The notes: a model not told the origin generated them from the letters alone. A stretch of 64,000 nt of DNA from Zygnema cylindricum (GCA_037447655.1 JBBHKE010002855.1:159001-223000), one strand, 5' to 3'; positions 12,301-23,256 are shown, counted from the first letter of the stretch. Numbers and translations: made by a program.

Positions 12301-13862
12301 TGGTAAACAATTTAAATAGCATTTAAAAGATAAATCAAATCATACTTTCTTGTTATTAGTAATTGAAGCGGTTATTGATAAAAATGGGGGAGAAAACACT
12401 GACATTGATGTTGTTCCAAAATGAGACACGACTAAAAATCAGGAAAAACAAAAATCTGATTTTGTAAATATTATAAATACATCTAATGCTACTGTAAAAG
12501 AAATGATTTTTGAATTTCAAAATGTGTTCCCAAGTGATTTACCCTCATAGAGGCCACCTTGCCGAGATATGGAACATGTTATTAACCTGGATGTAATCCT
12601 TCAGTCACATGAATTTAAAAACACAATTTCTTGGAGCAGGATGAGTTAAAAAAATAAATCAAGGAGCTTCTGGAGAAAAGACGTATTCAGCTCCGCAAAT
12701 CACCATACGGAGCACTAGTTTTTTTCGTTAAATAGAAGGACGGAACGTTGAGAATGTGTGTTGACTATTGTAGTTTGAACAAGATTGCTGTGAATGATAA
12801 ATATCCGTTAGCTTTAATTTATGACTTGATAGATCGTTTGAAGGGTGCTAAATTATTTTCTTTTATTGATCTCCATAGTGGTTTTAATCAAGTGCCAATT
12901 AGAACCGAAGATGTTGACAAAATTACGTTTAGAACTAGAATCAGTCATTTTAAATGGATATCGATGCCATCTGGTTTGGCGAATGCACCGTCTACTTAAC
13001 AAAGATTAATGAACTAAACCATTTCAGATTATATAGATGAGTTAGTTCAGGTGTTTATAAATGATATTCTAATTTACAGCGAATCTAAAGAACAACATGT
13101 AATTCATTTAACGAAAGTGTTGGAAAGGTTAAGGGAGAGAAAACTATATGGAAAATTGTCAAAATCCAATTTTCTTAAAAGTTGACAATTATTTTTGGGA
13201 CATATAGTTAGTGAGGAAGGTGTTAAAACAAATCCATCCAAAATAAGTGCGATCCAAGATTGGAAGCAACCCACTAATGTCACATAAGTTAGATCATTTT
13301 TGGGATTGGCCACTTATTACAAGAAATTTATCAAGAACTTCAATATGATCACCGCACGTTTGACGGGTTTACTTCAAAGAAGAAGACGTTTGTCTTCAGA
13401 GCCGATTACGAGAGAGCTTTCAGGGAACTAAAAGGGAAGTTGACCTCTGCCCCTACAATAGTGTATCTTGATCATGTTGGGGAATTTGAAGTTATGATCA
13501 ATACTGATGCATCTAATAATTGTCTAGGTGCAGTCATAAGTCAAAAATGTGGCAAACATTTTCATCCTATTGCTTTTGAGTCAAAAAAATTCAATGATGC
13601 TGAAAAGAACTATCCCGTACAAGAAAAAGAATTACTTGTAGTTGTTCATGGATTGGTGAAATGGCGTTGTTATTTGCATAATAAAGAATTTACAATTCAC
13701 TGTGATAATAAGGCACTCTCTTATCTACAAAGATTAAATGATGCACAGATTATGACTGGCAAAGAAGCTAGGTGAATGCAAAAAATGGTATATTTCAAAA
13801 TTAATGTCAAATATTTTCTTAGAAAGACAAATGTAGTCGCAGATCCTTGAAGTAGATGTTTT
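12301..13862 (+). pseudogene. pol: chromovirus B RT-RNase H, catalytic Asp lost
   Basis: RT segments in order: IFEFQNVFPSDLPS (about 12505), a damaged linker, MRMCVDYCSLNKIAVNDKYP (12748), FSFIDLHSGFNQVPI, FRTRISHFKWISMPSGLANAP, then VFINDILIYS at about 13051. The last motif should read FIDD; the first catalytic Asp is Asn (AAT at 13060-13062). RNase H follows at 13440-13775 (INTDASNNCLGAVIS, EKELLVVVHGLVKWRCYL, HCDNKALSYLQRL). Stops at 13000, 13180 and 13285 and a frameshift near 13370 inactivate it further. Confidence 0.88.
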
Positions 13863-15351
13863 GAAATAAGTATGATGGTTCAAATGAATTGTTTTTAGAT
13901 GTTGTTAGAAATGGTTATAATAAATATCATTATTTTGTTGTGATTTGCAAGAATCTCTCCGGAGGGAATTTTGACCCATTAAATGAGAGGCATGTCAAAA
14001 ACTTTAGAATAGAAAATGGTTTACCATACTTGCGAACAGACGATATATTACACATTCCTGAAATGGGAGACTTAAGAAAAAAACTTTTACAATAAGCCCA
14101 CGAGCATTTAGGACATCTAGGACGAGATAAAACTCTAGGTCGGTTGCAAAGTATATTGTTTTGGCCCGGGATGGCAAAGAAGGTGGCAAAACATGTGGAA
14201 ATATGTGTCCTTTGCCAACAGAGTAAACCTATTAACCAAAAACCTAGGGGTCTCTTAAAACCTTTAGATATCCCTAAAATACTATGGGAATCTGTCAGTA
14301 TCGATTGTATTGTCAGCTTGCCAACTATATCTAGAAAAATTGACAGTACCATGGTCGTAGTCGATAAGTTTGGTAAAATTGCAATATTTATCTCTTGCAA
14401 AACTATTCATTCAGTTGTGGATATTGCAAAGTTATATTACCACAACGTAGTCAGACATCGTGGAGTTTTTTTGTCTATAGTCAGTGATAAGGATTCTAAA
14501 TTTATGTCTACATTTTGGAAAGAGTTGCTGCAAAATTTAGGCACTGAATTGAAAATGAGAACCTCTTATCATCCTCAAACAGATGGACAGAAAGAAAAGA
14601 TGAACCGTACATTAGAAAAAATGCTTAAAACTGTTTGCAGTGGAGTTCAAAACACATGGGAATCTAAACTGCCATTCATGAAATTTGCATACAGTTCATG
14701 TAAACATGCTAGTATAGGACTTTCACCGTTTGAAGTTGCATACGGACACCAACAAAGAGAAGCATTAGATTTAATAACAAGGGTCACTCAAGAAAATAGG
14801 GGTTCTAGAACAGAGTTTTGGGAATACATTCAAACAGTTTGGAAAACTGTCTGGGATGCACTAGTTAAGGCACAAAGAAGGCAAGAATTTAATGGTAATC
14901 GCAAACGGGGTGATTGGGTGGTATGCACAGGTGAGAAGGTTTGGCTTTCAACAACTCATTACAGGTGAAAGATTGAGGGACAAGCCGATCCTACGGGGTA
15001 ATTTGCTCCTAAGTACATCGGACCATTTACTATAATCCCGATGATATCTATCCAAATTAGACTTTTCGTTTTGAACAAAATATCTATCGATACATATTTG
15101 TCAGTTAAAACCAGCAAAACTTTGACCAACTGAAAGAGAATTGGAATTGGATCCCTCAATAATTATAGAACGTGAGGTCATCATATGGGTAATAGATTAG
15201 GTTGGACAACGGTTTAAGGTCGGCAATACTATATTCTGGAAAGGGAAATATGTAGGAAGGCATGAAGATAAGTTAACTTTAGAAGATAAAAATTGTGAGT
15301 TTTTACAAAGGTATTGGAAAGATAATAATATAGAAGTCCCATCTTCATAAT
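13863..15351 (+). pseudogene. int: chromovirus B integrase with decayed chromodomain
   Basis: Integrase zinc finger (HEHLGHLGRDKT ... CVLCQQSK, about 14100-14225) follows a TAA at about 14093. The core is largely open (14144-14968), with the DDE residues visible in SVSIDCIVSLP, IVSDKDSKF and QTDGQKEKMNRT. After a stop at 14966 the C-terminal part continues (FAPKYIGPF near 15000). It ends in a chromodomain-like stretch at about 15165-15350: EREVI, then QRFKVGNTIFWKGKY, then LTLEDKNCEFLQRYWKD. A chromodomain of this kind guides chromovirus integration into heterochromatin in known families. One stop lies in the chromodomain itself. Confidence 0.87.
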
Positions 15352-15392
15352 AAAATGTGTTTAACTGAGGTCAGTTAAATATAACGAGAGGA

Positions 15393-16373
15393 TAATCTAA
15401 CAGTAATAGTTGATCGAACTTGTTCTTAAATATGTATTTGAGTGTTACGAATATAGAGTTTTTAATTTGGTAGACGTCAGCGAAAGAATCGCACGATTTG
15501 GAGTTGTATTTCAAAAAATATAGTGATTGGTGTATTTAGGCGACAGCGCAAGGTCAAAATAACGAGTGGGTGTTCATTGTATCGGGTTAAGGGTCAAACA
15601 AGCCGCGGAATTTCAGGCGCAAGTTTAAAAATTACTAAATGAATCAATGTTTCGTTTGGTATGCACGATGGTTCGTTTCGTACGATTTATAGTACGAAAC
15701 GTCACTTTCACTTTATGGAATTTGATACCTAGTTTCACGTGTGAAGTTTGTGACGCACGTTCGTGTGAAGTCGCGTTTGGTTTGGCGCGCGCTTTTATAA
15801 GTAAATTTTACGTAGTAAAATGCATCGTTTGTTTGGTTAGTAAATCCTACGTAGTTAGTAAGAGATTTCGCATGTTTTTGCATTGGTCATACTGAATCCT
15901 AGCTAATCAATGATTGGCCGAGGTAAAACCTGTTCAACGTAGCGTTGACTCTGGCCTGGCGAGTCTAGGGCGATGATAGATAAATAGTGAAGTCTAAGAG
16001 AAAAGTAATTATCATTTCCTTTGAGAAAAAGTTTGTGAAAATTCTGACTGATCTTAGTCTTGAGCGATTAAAACCAAATTGGAGCAATGGCATTATTGCA
16101 CTAAAATCTCTTACTAACTAAGTAGTGAATTACTAGTTAACATATATAATTATTAAAAGTGAAGAGTAGTGGAGAACACTTTAAAAGAAAGGGTTGAGAC
16201 ACGAGGGCAAGAGACCAAGCTAATGTTATGTGGACAAAAGCTTCTTCTAATTTAAAGTTTATCCTTATTTGAGTGCTTTCCAATGTGGATGTGTATTTTC
16301 CAATGTGTGGAATGTCTGGTTGAAATTGGTTGTAGTTATAGGATTTTCAGAGAGGTATGAGATCCTGTTTTCA
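15393..16373 (+). repeat. 3' LTR of chromovirus B
   Basis: 981 bp. It begins TAATCTAACAG (TGATCTAACGG in the second copy at 17997) after a purine-rich AACGAGAGGA and ends GATCCTGTTTTCA (GATCCTGTTACA in relatives). The reverse-oriented LTR of element E (41573-42543) aligns along its length. Confidence 0.85.
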
Positions 16374-16776
16374 TTAACATAGGAACACTTTGAAACGTAG
16401 ACCGTAAAATATGGCCTAAAATCCAAAGTGACATTTCAAAATTTTGGTTACATGGGCACACACCCTAACACTATTTATTTCACGAATCTTCATGGAAGAA
16501 AAGGGTCGCAAATCTTACTCTATTGTAAAGTGTAAAGCATGCACTTTTTACGGTGTTTACACAAATATGTCAACGTGTCAATGTCAAATATCACCATTTT
16601 CGATAGTCGACGGTTCATGTAGGACTTATTTTGAATTCTATTTAGGGTAGATTTAATATATATGCCATTAAAACTTGTTTTGTTCATAAATTTATATATT
16701 TGAGCTTCATCACTATTTTCTTATCAACAATTTATATTCGTACACTTTTTTTTTATTATTATTATTATTTTTTTGT
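16374..16776. repeat. Non-coding piece, probably hAT-associated
   Basis: No gene. Its right part, 16543-16780, is repeated at 19319-19557, directly upstream of the hAT transposase relic, so the stretch is probably 5' non-coding sequence of that hAT element or its host site. A poly(T)/ATT tract lies at 16745-16775. Confidence 0.5.
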
Positions 16777-16780
16777 CGTT
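16543..16780 (+). repeat. 238-bp direct repeat, left copy
   Basis: From ACTTTTTACGGTG to TTTGTCGTT. It is nearly identical to 19319-19557 and brackets the scrambled LTR segment. The right edge joins a gypsy LTR through the shared bases CGTT. Confidence 0.85.
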
Positions 16781-17205
16781 GACTCTGGCCTGGAGAGTCC
16801 AAGGCGATGATGAATAAATAGTGAAGTCTAAAAGAAAAGTAAACATATTTTCCTTTGGGAAAGGCTTGTGGAAATTGTGACTGATCTTGGTCGTGGGCGA
16901 TTAGAACAAAATTGGAACAATGGCATGTTTCCACTGAAATCTCTTACTAACTAAGTAATGATTTACTAGTTAAGAGTTAGAATTATTAAAAGTTGAAAGT
17001 AGTGGAAAACACTTCAAAAGAAGGGTTGAGCCACGAGGGTAAGAGACCAAGCTAATGCTATGTGGACAAAAGCTTTTTTATAATTTAAAGTTTAACCTTA
17101 TCTGAGTGCTTTCCAATGTGGGTGTGTGTTTTCCAATGTGTGGAATGTGTGGTTCAAATAAGTTGTAGTAATGGGAGTTTCTGAGAGGTAAGAGATCCTG
17201 TTACA
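16777..17205 (+). repeat. Gypsy B-type LTR, second half only
   Basis: Begins at CGTTGACTCTGG (the middle of the B LTR, compare 15946) and ends at GATCCTGTTACA. The first half of what looks like the same LTR lies downstream, at 17997-18542. Confidence 0.85.
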
Positions 17206-17207
17206 TA

Positions 17208-17219
17208 TGGTATCAGAGC
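17208..17219 (+). other. Primer-binding site, gypsy B type (tRNA-iMet 3' end)
   Basis: TGGTATCAGAGC, a perfect match to the standard plant tRNA-iMet 3'-end PBS. It is separated by TA from the LTR end, the same spacing as in element E. About 60 bp of leader follows. Confidence 0.9.
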
Positions 17220-17281
17220 TTTGGTTAGAAAACGAGAGAAGCTTGCTGTAACAGGGTTACAAAATAGGAGCAGAGCGGAGA

Positions 17282-17546
17282 AGCTGTTGTGGTTGCAATG
17301 TCAGAGCAACGATGTCAGACTAGTGCAGCATAGCAGCATAGCAACGCAACTTAGCAACATAGCAACGTAGCAAATTGTAGAGTGTACTGTATAGTTATAG
17401 ATCCTAGTGTGGATAACATGCAATTAATGAAGTGTGTCCACGTGTACATAGTTGACCAGTTGTAGTAGCGGATTAACTGGCAAGTAGCTAGTTTAAATAA
17501 CAAGTAGATTTAGTGAAGAGACACTATTTTTGGATGTAGACTTCTG
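17282..17546 (+). repeat. Gypsy A-type LTR fragment
   Basis: Matches window positions 1-270 (AGCTGTTGTGG..., GTAGAGTGTACTGTATAG..., GGATGTAGACTT). Truncated at both ends, and fused on the right directly to B-type 3' coding sequence. Confidence 0.8.
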
Positions 17547-17985
17547 ATCTTACGGGGTAATTTGCTCCTAAGTACATCGGACCATTTACTATAACCGCGA
17601 TGATATCGTCAGTTGCTGCCAAATTAAACTTTTCGTTTTGAACAAAATATCTATCGATACATATTTGTCAGTTAAAACCAACAAAACTTTAACCAACCGA
17701 AAGAGAATTGGAATTGGATCCCTCAATAATTATAGAACGTGAGGTCGTCATATAGGTATTAGATTAGGTTAGATAACGGTTTAAGGTCGGCAATACTATA
17801 TTCTGGAAATGGCAATATCTAGGAAGGCCTGAAGATGAGTTAACTTTAGAAGATAAAAATTGTGAGTTTTTATAAAGGTATCCAAGGGATAATAATTGTG
17901 AGTTTTTACAAAGGTATTTGAGGGATAATAATATAGAAGTCCCGTCTTCATAATAAAATGTGTTTTAACTGAGTTCAGTTAAATA
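17546..17985 (+). pseudogene. int: Second copy of chromovirus B 3' integrase/chromodomain end
   Basis: Aligns to 14990-15380: the integrase C-terminus (TTTGCTCCTAAGTACATCGG), then the decayed chromodomain region with RFKVGNTIFW-type sequence. A short internal duplication repeats the block around AATTGTGAGTTTTTA (17850-17930), which copy 1 has only once. Not translatable. Confidence 0.8.
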
Positions 17986-17996
17986 TAACGAGAGGA

Positions 17997-18542
17997 TGAT
18001 CTAACGGTAATAGTTGATCAAACTTGTTCTTAAATAGGTATTTCAGTGTTACAAATATAGAGTTTTTAATTTGGTAGACGTCCACCAAAGAATCGCACGA
18101 TTAGGAGCTATATTTTAAAAAAGATTGTGATTGGTGTATTTAAGCGACACTACGAGGTCAAAATAACGAGTGGGTGTTCATTGTATCGGGTTAATGGTCA
18201 AACTAGCCGCGGAATTTCAGGCGCAAGTTTAAAAATTACTAAATGAATCAATATTTAGTTTGGTATGCACGATGGTTCGTTTCGTACAATTTTTAGTACG
18301 AAAGGTCACTTTCACTTTATGGAATTTCATACGTAGTTTCGCCTATAAAGTTTGTGACGCACGTTCGTGCGAAGTAGCATTTCGTTTGGCGCGCACTTTT
18401 AGAAGTACAATTTACTTAGTGAAATGCACCGTTTGCTTGGTTAGTAAATCCTACGTAGTTAGTAAGAGATTTTGCACGTTTTTGCATTGGTCAGTTTGAG
18501 CCCTTGCTAATCAATGATTCGCCTAGGTAAAACCTGTTCAAC
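17997..18542 (+). repeat. Gypsy B-type LTR, first half only
   Basis: Begins TGATCTAACGG after AACGAGAGGA and stops at CCTGTTCAAC, four bases before the point where the LTR half at 16777 begins. Together the two halves would make one almost complete LTR. Confidence 0.85.
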
Positions 18543-18543
18543 A

Positions 18544-19318
18544 TGAAACTCTGAGACCTCCATAAGTCCTCAGAGTGAACAGCTTCTAAGAAGCCTCTAG
18601 GATAACTCTGACCCCTTTGTGTTTCAGCAAGAACAAATGCCACCTTGGCAAACAAAAACTCTGACCACCTTCACCCTTGTGAAGGCAAGACTCCCCTGAG
18701 TCGATAGCAAAAAGAATCTTTGAATTTGCTCCCCTGAGCAGTAAGTTATGGAGGGTCAAATTTGACCTCTTGTACAGAAGCTTTCTGGGAGAGAGGGTCC
18801 TATCTCCTAATTTTTCTAAGTCCTATCTCTCTCACAGACTCTATCTACTAATGTACGAAGCCAATCATATTCCACTTCCGTACACAAAAGTCAGCTGCCG
18901 GTGTACTTTTTGTACGGACATTGTACGACATGGCCTGAATGTTGACATGTGGTATATCCAGATTGGCTCCCTTAATCCTCGGAGATGCCGCGATCCAATG
19001 TTATTCCGCCACGTGTCCTCGATGTGGGGATGACCAAAAACCGCCAAAATCGTCTTCCGCGATCTCGGCGTTCATTCCGGCCGTCCGATTGAATTCACAT
19101 TTAATCGTAGCCGTAATAAATACCTGCGCGGTATTCGTTTCGCTAAAGAAACAAATGCGCTGTAATCGTTTCAATATCCGTACCACAATCCGTAATTTTA
19201 CATTACTGAATCTATGTATCCTGTAAATAGTTTCAGTTAAATGAATTATCCTAATTGGTAATGTATAAGTAAATATCAAACCCAATAGCACGTAACACTA
19301 GGTCTAGACATAACGGAT
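18544..19318 (-). repeat. Copia LTR fragment (C1/C3-related)
   Basis: On plus it begins TGAAACTCTGAGACCTCC, the U5 end of a minus-oriented copia LTR (compare 63629). The LTR-encoded gag start reads ATG GAG GTC TCA GAG on the minus strand. About 280 bp of the U3 end are missing, where it abuts the right copy of the 238-bp repeat. No internal region is attached. Confidence 0.8.
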
Positions 19319-19557
19319 ACTTTTTACGGTGTTTACACAAATATGTCAACGTGACAATGTCAAATATCACCATTTTTGATAGTCGACGGTTCATGTAGGA
19401 CTTATTTAGAATTATATTTAGGGTGGATTTAATGTATATGCCCTTAAAACTTGTTTTGTGAATAAATTTATATATTTGAGCTTCATCACTATTTTCTTAT
19501 CAACAATTTATATTCGTATACTTATTATTTTTTTTTTTTTATTATTTATTTGTCGTT
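19319..19557 (+). repeat. 239-bp direct repeat, right copy
   Basis: Partner of 16543-16780. It continues to the right into the hAT relic, so this copy is probably in its original context. Confidence 0.85.
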
Positions 19558-19679
19558 ATGTTGTTTTCTATTCGTCTATCCATAAAAAAAAATTGTTTTA
19601 GCAGAAACCCTCTTATTGATCATGGTTAGTAATTGTATGATATTTTATTATTGTTTTTTTTTTACCAAGTTTTTAAGCA

Positions 19680-21149
19680 TTTTGTCAAGCATTGTTGATG
19701 TTGGTGTTTCGTCAACAAAAGTGTTGACATCGACCGACTACTCGTGTTGGCAAATAGCGTAAAAAAATACATTATATCTTTTGCCAAAGATATTTGTATT
19801 TTGATTATCCCAAAACTTAGAGAACATAATAATAGCAATGTTTTTTTTCGCATTTACAACCGATCTCTAGACCGATACAATCAAAATAACCTCATTCATG
19901 TCAGTAACATCTCATTTTATCGATAAATATTTTAAATTTCCTGCATGCACGCTTCTAGTTGATCATTTCCTAGAAAAAAAACTTACCGCAAAAAATGTTT
20001 TAAAGACTTTCAAAAATTGTTTGACCAATTTTGAAATGTCTAATTTTAATGTTTTGGATAATCGTTGCATTGTTGTGACCGACACTATCTCTAACATGTG
20101 TGCGGTTGAAGGTCTAATGAGTATGTTTACTTGGGTACCTTGCGTGGACCATAAAATTGCTAAAATTGTGATAATGATTTTTAACAATAGCGAAATTTCC
20201 CAAAAAGCACAAATACGACGTGGATGTTTTTGAATTGTTGATCTAATTGACGCTTGTAAATCCCCGGTCACGTTTGTCAATTTACAAAACCTTTTGAAAA
20301 ACAATTTAAAATAAGAAAACGCAACGTGGTAGATTGTTTTGCTCTGAATGCTCAAGAGTATTTATGATGCATTCAACGAGACTGGATCAATCGCTCAAGC
20401 AAAAAATAATTTGATATATTTTTCTCGTATCGATCAAACTCGTTTTCCCGAACCTATACAAATTTTTGAAATGTTTGGATAAGCGACCCCAAAGTTAGAA
20501 AGCATCAAATAACCATCTTTACATTTGGTTGTGTTTGAACTATCGTCTCTCTATAACCAATGTAAGATTATAAAAACATCTTCCAATGGTGATGAAAAAC
20601 AATGCCCTGCCGATTCCCCAAACTTGCAAAAATTGGAAAAAAAAATTATGAAATTTACACTATTCTAATGAGGCTTTCACGAATATCATATCGTCGCGGC
20701 TCTTTTAGATCCTGGAAGAAAACACAGACTTGAAATAATTGGGGTATACAAAACCGAAATTGAAAGCACGAGGGTCATACTTCAAGAACTCGCAAACCAC
20801 CTTGGTGATGACGTTGATTTCGGTAGTCCTCAACGTATAAAAAAAAAACGAAATACATCGCAAAGTATGGACTATTTCGATTTTTTTTGGTGAGAGCGAT
20901 GACGAAAACGAGGTTCTTATTACCACCGAATTGAAAAGTTACTTTGTTTTAAAGTAACAATTGACCAAAGATTTGGCTTTAACATACTCGAATGGTGGAA
21001 AAAAAATGAATGTACGTGGGAAAGGTGGAGTGTTTCCTCTTTCATCTTGTGTCGCTAGATCCGTTCTAACTATTGTGGCTTTTAACTCTATGTGTAATTG
21101 CAGCTTTTCGGATAAAAAGGAGTTCATTAGCAAATACAATTGTTTGTGA
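19680..21149 (+). pseudogene. hAT-family transposase, decayed
   Basis: Relic of a cut-and-paste DNA transposase. Visible blocks: FMSVTSHFID (about 19890), then VVTDTISNMCAVEGL followed by WVPCVDHKIAKIV (20070-20170), the RNase H-like core pattern 'TD-x-SNM ... PC-x-H' of hAT enzymes. HIVAALLDPGRKHRLEII (about 20690-20740) matches the conserved LDPRYK region. The C-terminal dimerisation domain is split by a frameshift: ILEWWKKN (about 20990), then VFPLSSCVARSVLTI and NSMCNCSFS (21030-21110). Many stops and frame changes. The N-terminal BED zinc finger is not recognisable. Confidence 0.8.
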
Positions 21150-21745
21150 TTTTTTGTGTGTTTGGTCTAACCGATATCTTTTAAACGTATAGTTTCTTGT
21201 TTTCTATTTTTGTTTTTTATTATGGTTTTTTTTTATAAGGTATGTTGTTTTTTTTTCTTTGAATTTTTTGTTGTATTTCACAATTTTTGTATTGTTTTTT
21301 ATTTTTTTTAACTTGAATGCTTATTTTGAAAATCGTAGTATTTATACCAAATTTAGATTTATAGATTTTGTGTAATTTCTAAGTTTGAGGTTGAAGCTTC
21401 GTAGAATAGAGTTGAAAATATGTTGTGATTTGTTTATTTCTATAGTTGATATTACAAAAGATTTTTTGTTTTTTTGCCTATCATAATGTGTTTTTTGCTA
21501 AATAATTTTCCAGGTGAAAAACCAAGCTACTTTTTTGAAATGAGCGTTGTAATTTTGTACATATTCGGGTACAGGTGGGTACGGATAGTCGCAAGTTTTA
21601 GTTATTTTCGTAATCGCACATCGGGTAACGGGTGACACGTTAGGAGCGTGATATAACCCTGTTGGGTGTCGGGTACTCATATTTTGATTTTTTTTGTCGC
21701 TTTTTTATTTCTAAAATTTTGACATTTGCGACCTCTGCTACGTGT
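21150..21745. other. Probable 3' non-coding end of the hAT relic
   Basis: AT-rich with T-runs. At 21560-21680 several GGGTA/CGGGT motifs occur, resembling the subterminal repeats common in plant hAT elements. No gene seen and no convincing terminal repeat pair found. Confidence 0.35.
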
Positions 21746-22529
21746 TAGGGTGCGTCCGCGTGTGCCTAAGTAAGGGTTTTTTCCTGTCGTTGTCTTGTAA
21801 AACTTAGAGCCGTACGGCGTAAGTTTCAACCGTACAAAAAAATAGAGAAAATGAGAAGTACATTTTGCGTTATCATCAATTTAAGGTGTACTACATGTTG
21901 TCGTTTTGTGTTCTTTGACCCACGGCCACGCCAAAAAACGTCATCTTCAAACTTTTATTTAAATCACAGGGAAGATGTGTTTTAAAACAAAGAATTTTCG
22001 AAAAACAAATAGAAACAAGTAATTGCACGTATAAAAATTTGTCAGGAAATTTTAAAAGAATTTAAGCGACGACGAAAAGTGCACGATCCGTTATGTTTTG
22101 TCCGTTTGCGTTGAAGTACGGTAAAGTAAAGTACACAATTTGTTTAGTTTTGTCCTTTTGCGCCTGGTACGGATTTTATTTCGCCAGGGGTCTCAAGTTC
22201 CGATGCAATTTCACGTCGAGCGGACAAGAGACGCAAAGGCAAAGTGCAAGTTCTTCAACCGTGAAACGGCACAGGCTGGATGGCGGTACGTCTACAATGT
22301 CACAAAAACTCATGCGACCTCAAAAGCAGTTACAAAAATAGGGTGCGTCATCACAGATTGTACATATTGACAGCTGTCACGTGCATTGTCAACGTAAACA
22401 ATCGTCACGCCCTTAAGTGACAACTTGGTTTGGTAATTATAGGGACACCCGAAATTCGGGTCTGCCGGATCTGCGCAAAAAAACAAAGTAAATTCTCTAA
22501 GTTTTAAGTTCATGGAGACACACCCTTAA
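21746..22529. mobile_element. Candidate non-autonomous inverted-repeat element
   Basis: Begins TAGGGTGCGTCCGCG; the right end read on minus is TAAGGGTGTGTCTCCA, an imperfect inverted repeat. The flanks CTACGTGT (left) and GCACGTGT (right) agree at 6 of 8 positions and could be an 8-bp hAT-type duplication. No coding capacity recognised. A further copy of the motif AGGGTGCGTC lies inside at 22341. Could equally be chance similarity. Confidence 0.35.
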
Positions 22530-22627
22530 GCACGTGTCAAAACATACAGGAAGAGAAAGCATCGACGTCAGAGTCGTACTTTAAATGTTTGGCATTTGAC
22601 CATAATCGTGCGTCATTTTTCCATTAG

Positions 22628-22637
22628 TATATAAATA
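22628..22637 (+). promoter_or_regulatory. TATA-like box upstream of the minisatellite
   Basis: TATATAAATA, followed 2 bp later by the palindrome GCGAACGGTGTTCGC. A transcript starting about 30 bp downstream would run into the 26-bp repeat array. No ORF of recognisable family follows, so function is unproven. Confidence 0.3.
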
Positions 22638-22782
22638 AGCGAACGGTGTTCGCCCCTCTACAAAACCTTATATAGGCGCCGTGTCTGTCTCAATTTTTTT
22701 CTGTCCGTTGGCAGAACGGACCACCCTATCGCTAGCACGATGTAGCGTTGCCGCCCGTCGCTGTGCAAACCGATATACCGCA

Positions 22783-23256
22783 GGCGTAATTCCACGCTGC
22801 CGCCCGCCCGTTGGCATAATACTACGCTGCCGCCGCTGGCGTAATTCTACGCTGCCGGCAGCTGGCGTAATTCTACGTTGCCGGTTGTTGGCGTAATTCT
22901 ACTCTACCGCCCGCCAACTGCCCATTTTCTACGTTGCCGACCGCAACGTGATTCTACGCTGCCAGCAGCTAGCATAATTATAACATGCCGCTCGTTGGCG
23001 TAATTCTACGTTGTCGTTGGCTGGCGTAATTAAAACCTGCCGCTCGCTGACGTAATTCTACGATGCCGGCAGATGGCGTAATTATACGCTGCCGTCGGCT
23101 GGCGTAATTCTACACCGCTGTCCCCTGACATTATTCTACGCTACCGGTAGATGGCATAATTCTACGCTGCCGACCGCTGGCGTAATTCTACTCTTGCGCC
23201 TGCTGGCGTAATTTTACGCTAGCGCCTGCTGGCGTAATTCTACGCCGACGTGCGTC
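22783..23256. repeat. 26-bp minisatellite, about 18 copies
   Basis: Tandem array with consensus GGCGTAATTCTACGCTGCCG plus a variable 6-base end (for example GCAGCT). Most units are exactly 26 bp. Copies near 22905-22980 are most diverged. A lone partial copy sits at about 23344-23370. Since 26 is not a multiple of three, no reading frame is conserved through the array, so it is unlikely to encode protein. Much more GC-rich than its surroundings. 23257-23640 holds no gene I can recognise. Confidence 0.9.

Larger units (their letters stand above)
10015..16373 (+). mobile_element. Ty3/gypsy chromovirus B, 5'-truncated
   Basis: Plus-strand gypsy element lacking its 5' LTR and PBS. It begins inside the untranslated leader (AGAGCAAAGGAGTCT, also present in element E near 41150, minus) and runs through gag (10389), protease, RT, RNase H, integrase and a decayed chromodomain to a complete 3' LTR (15393-16373). 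The C-terminal chromodomain after the integrase places it in the chromovirus branch. It carries dozens of stops. Element E (38155-42543, minus) is a close relative, and a second copy of its 3' end lies at 17546-18542. Confidence 0.9.

Noticed and set aside
22783-23256. CRISPR array
   Set aside because: Units are contiguous with no spacers of distinct sequence, in a plant-like context without cas genes.
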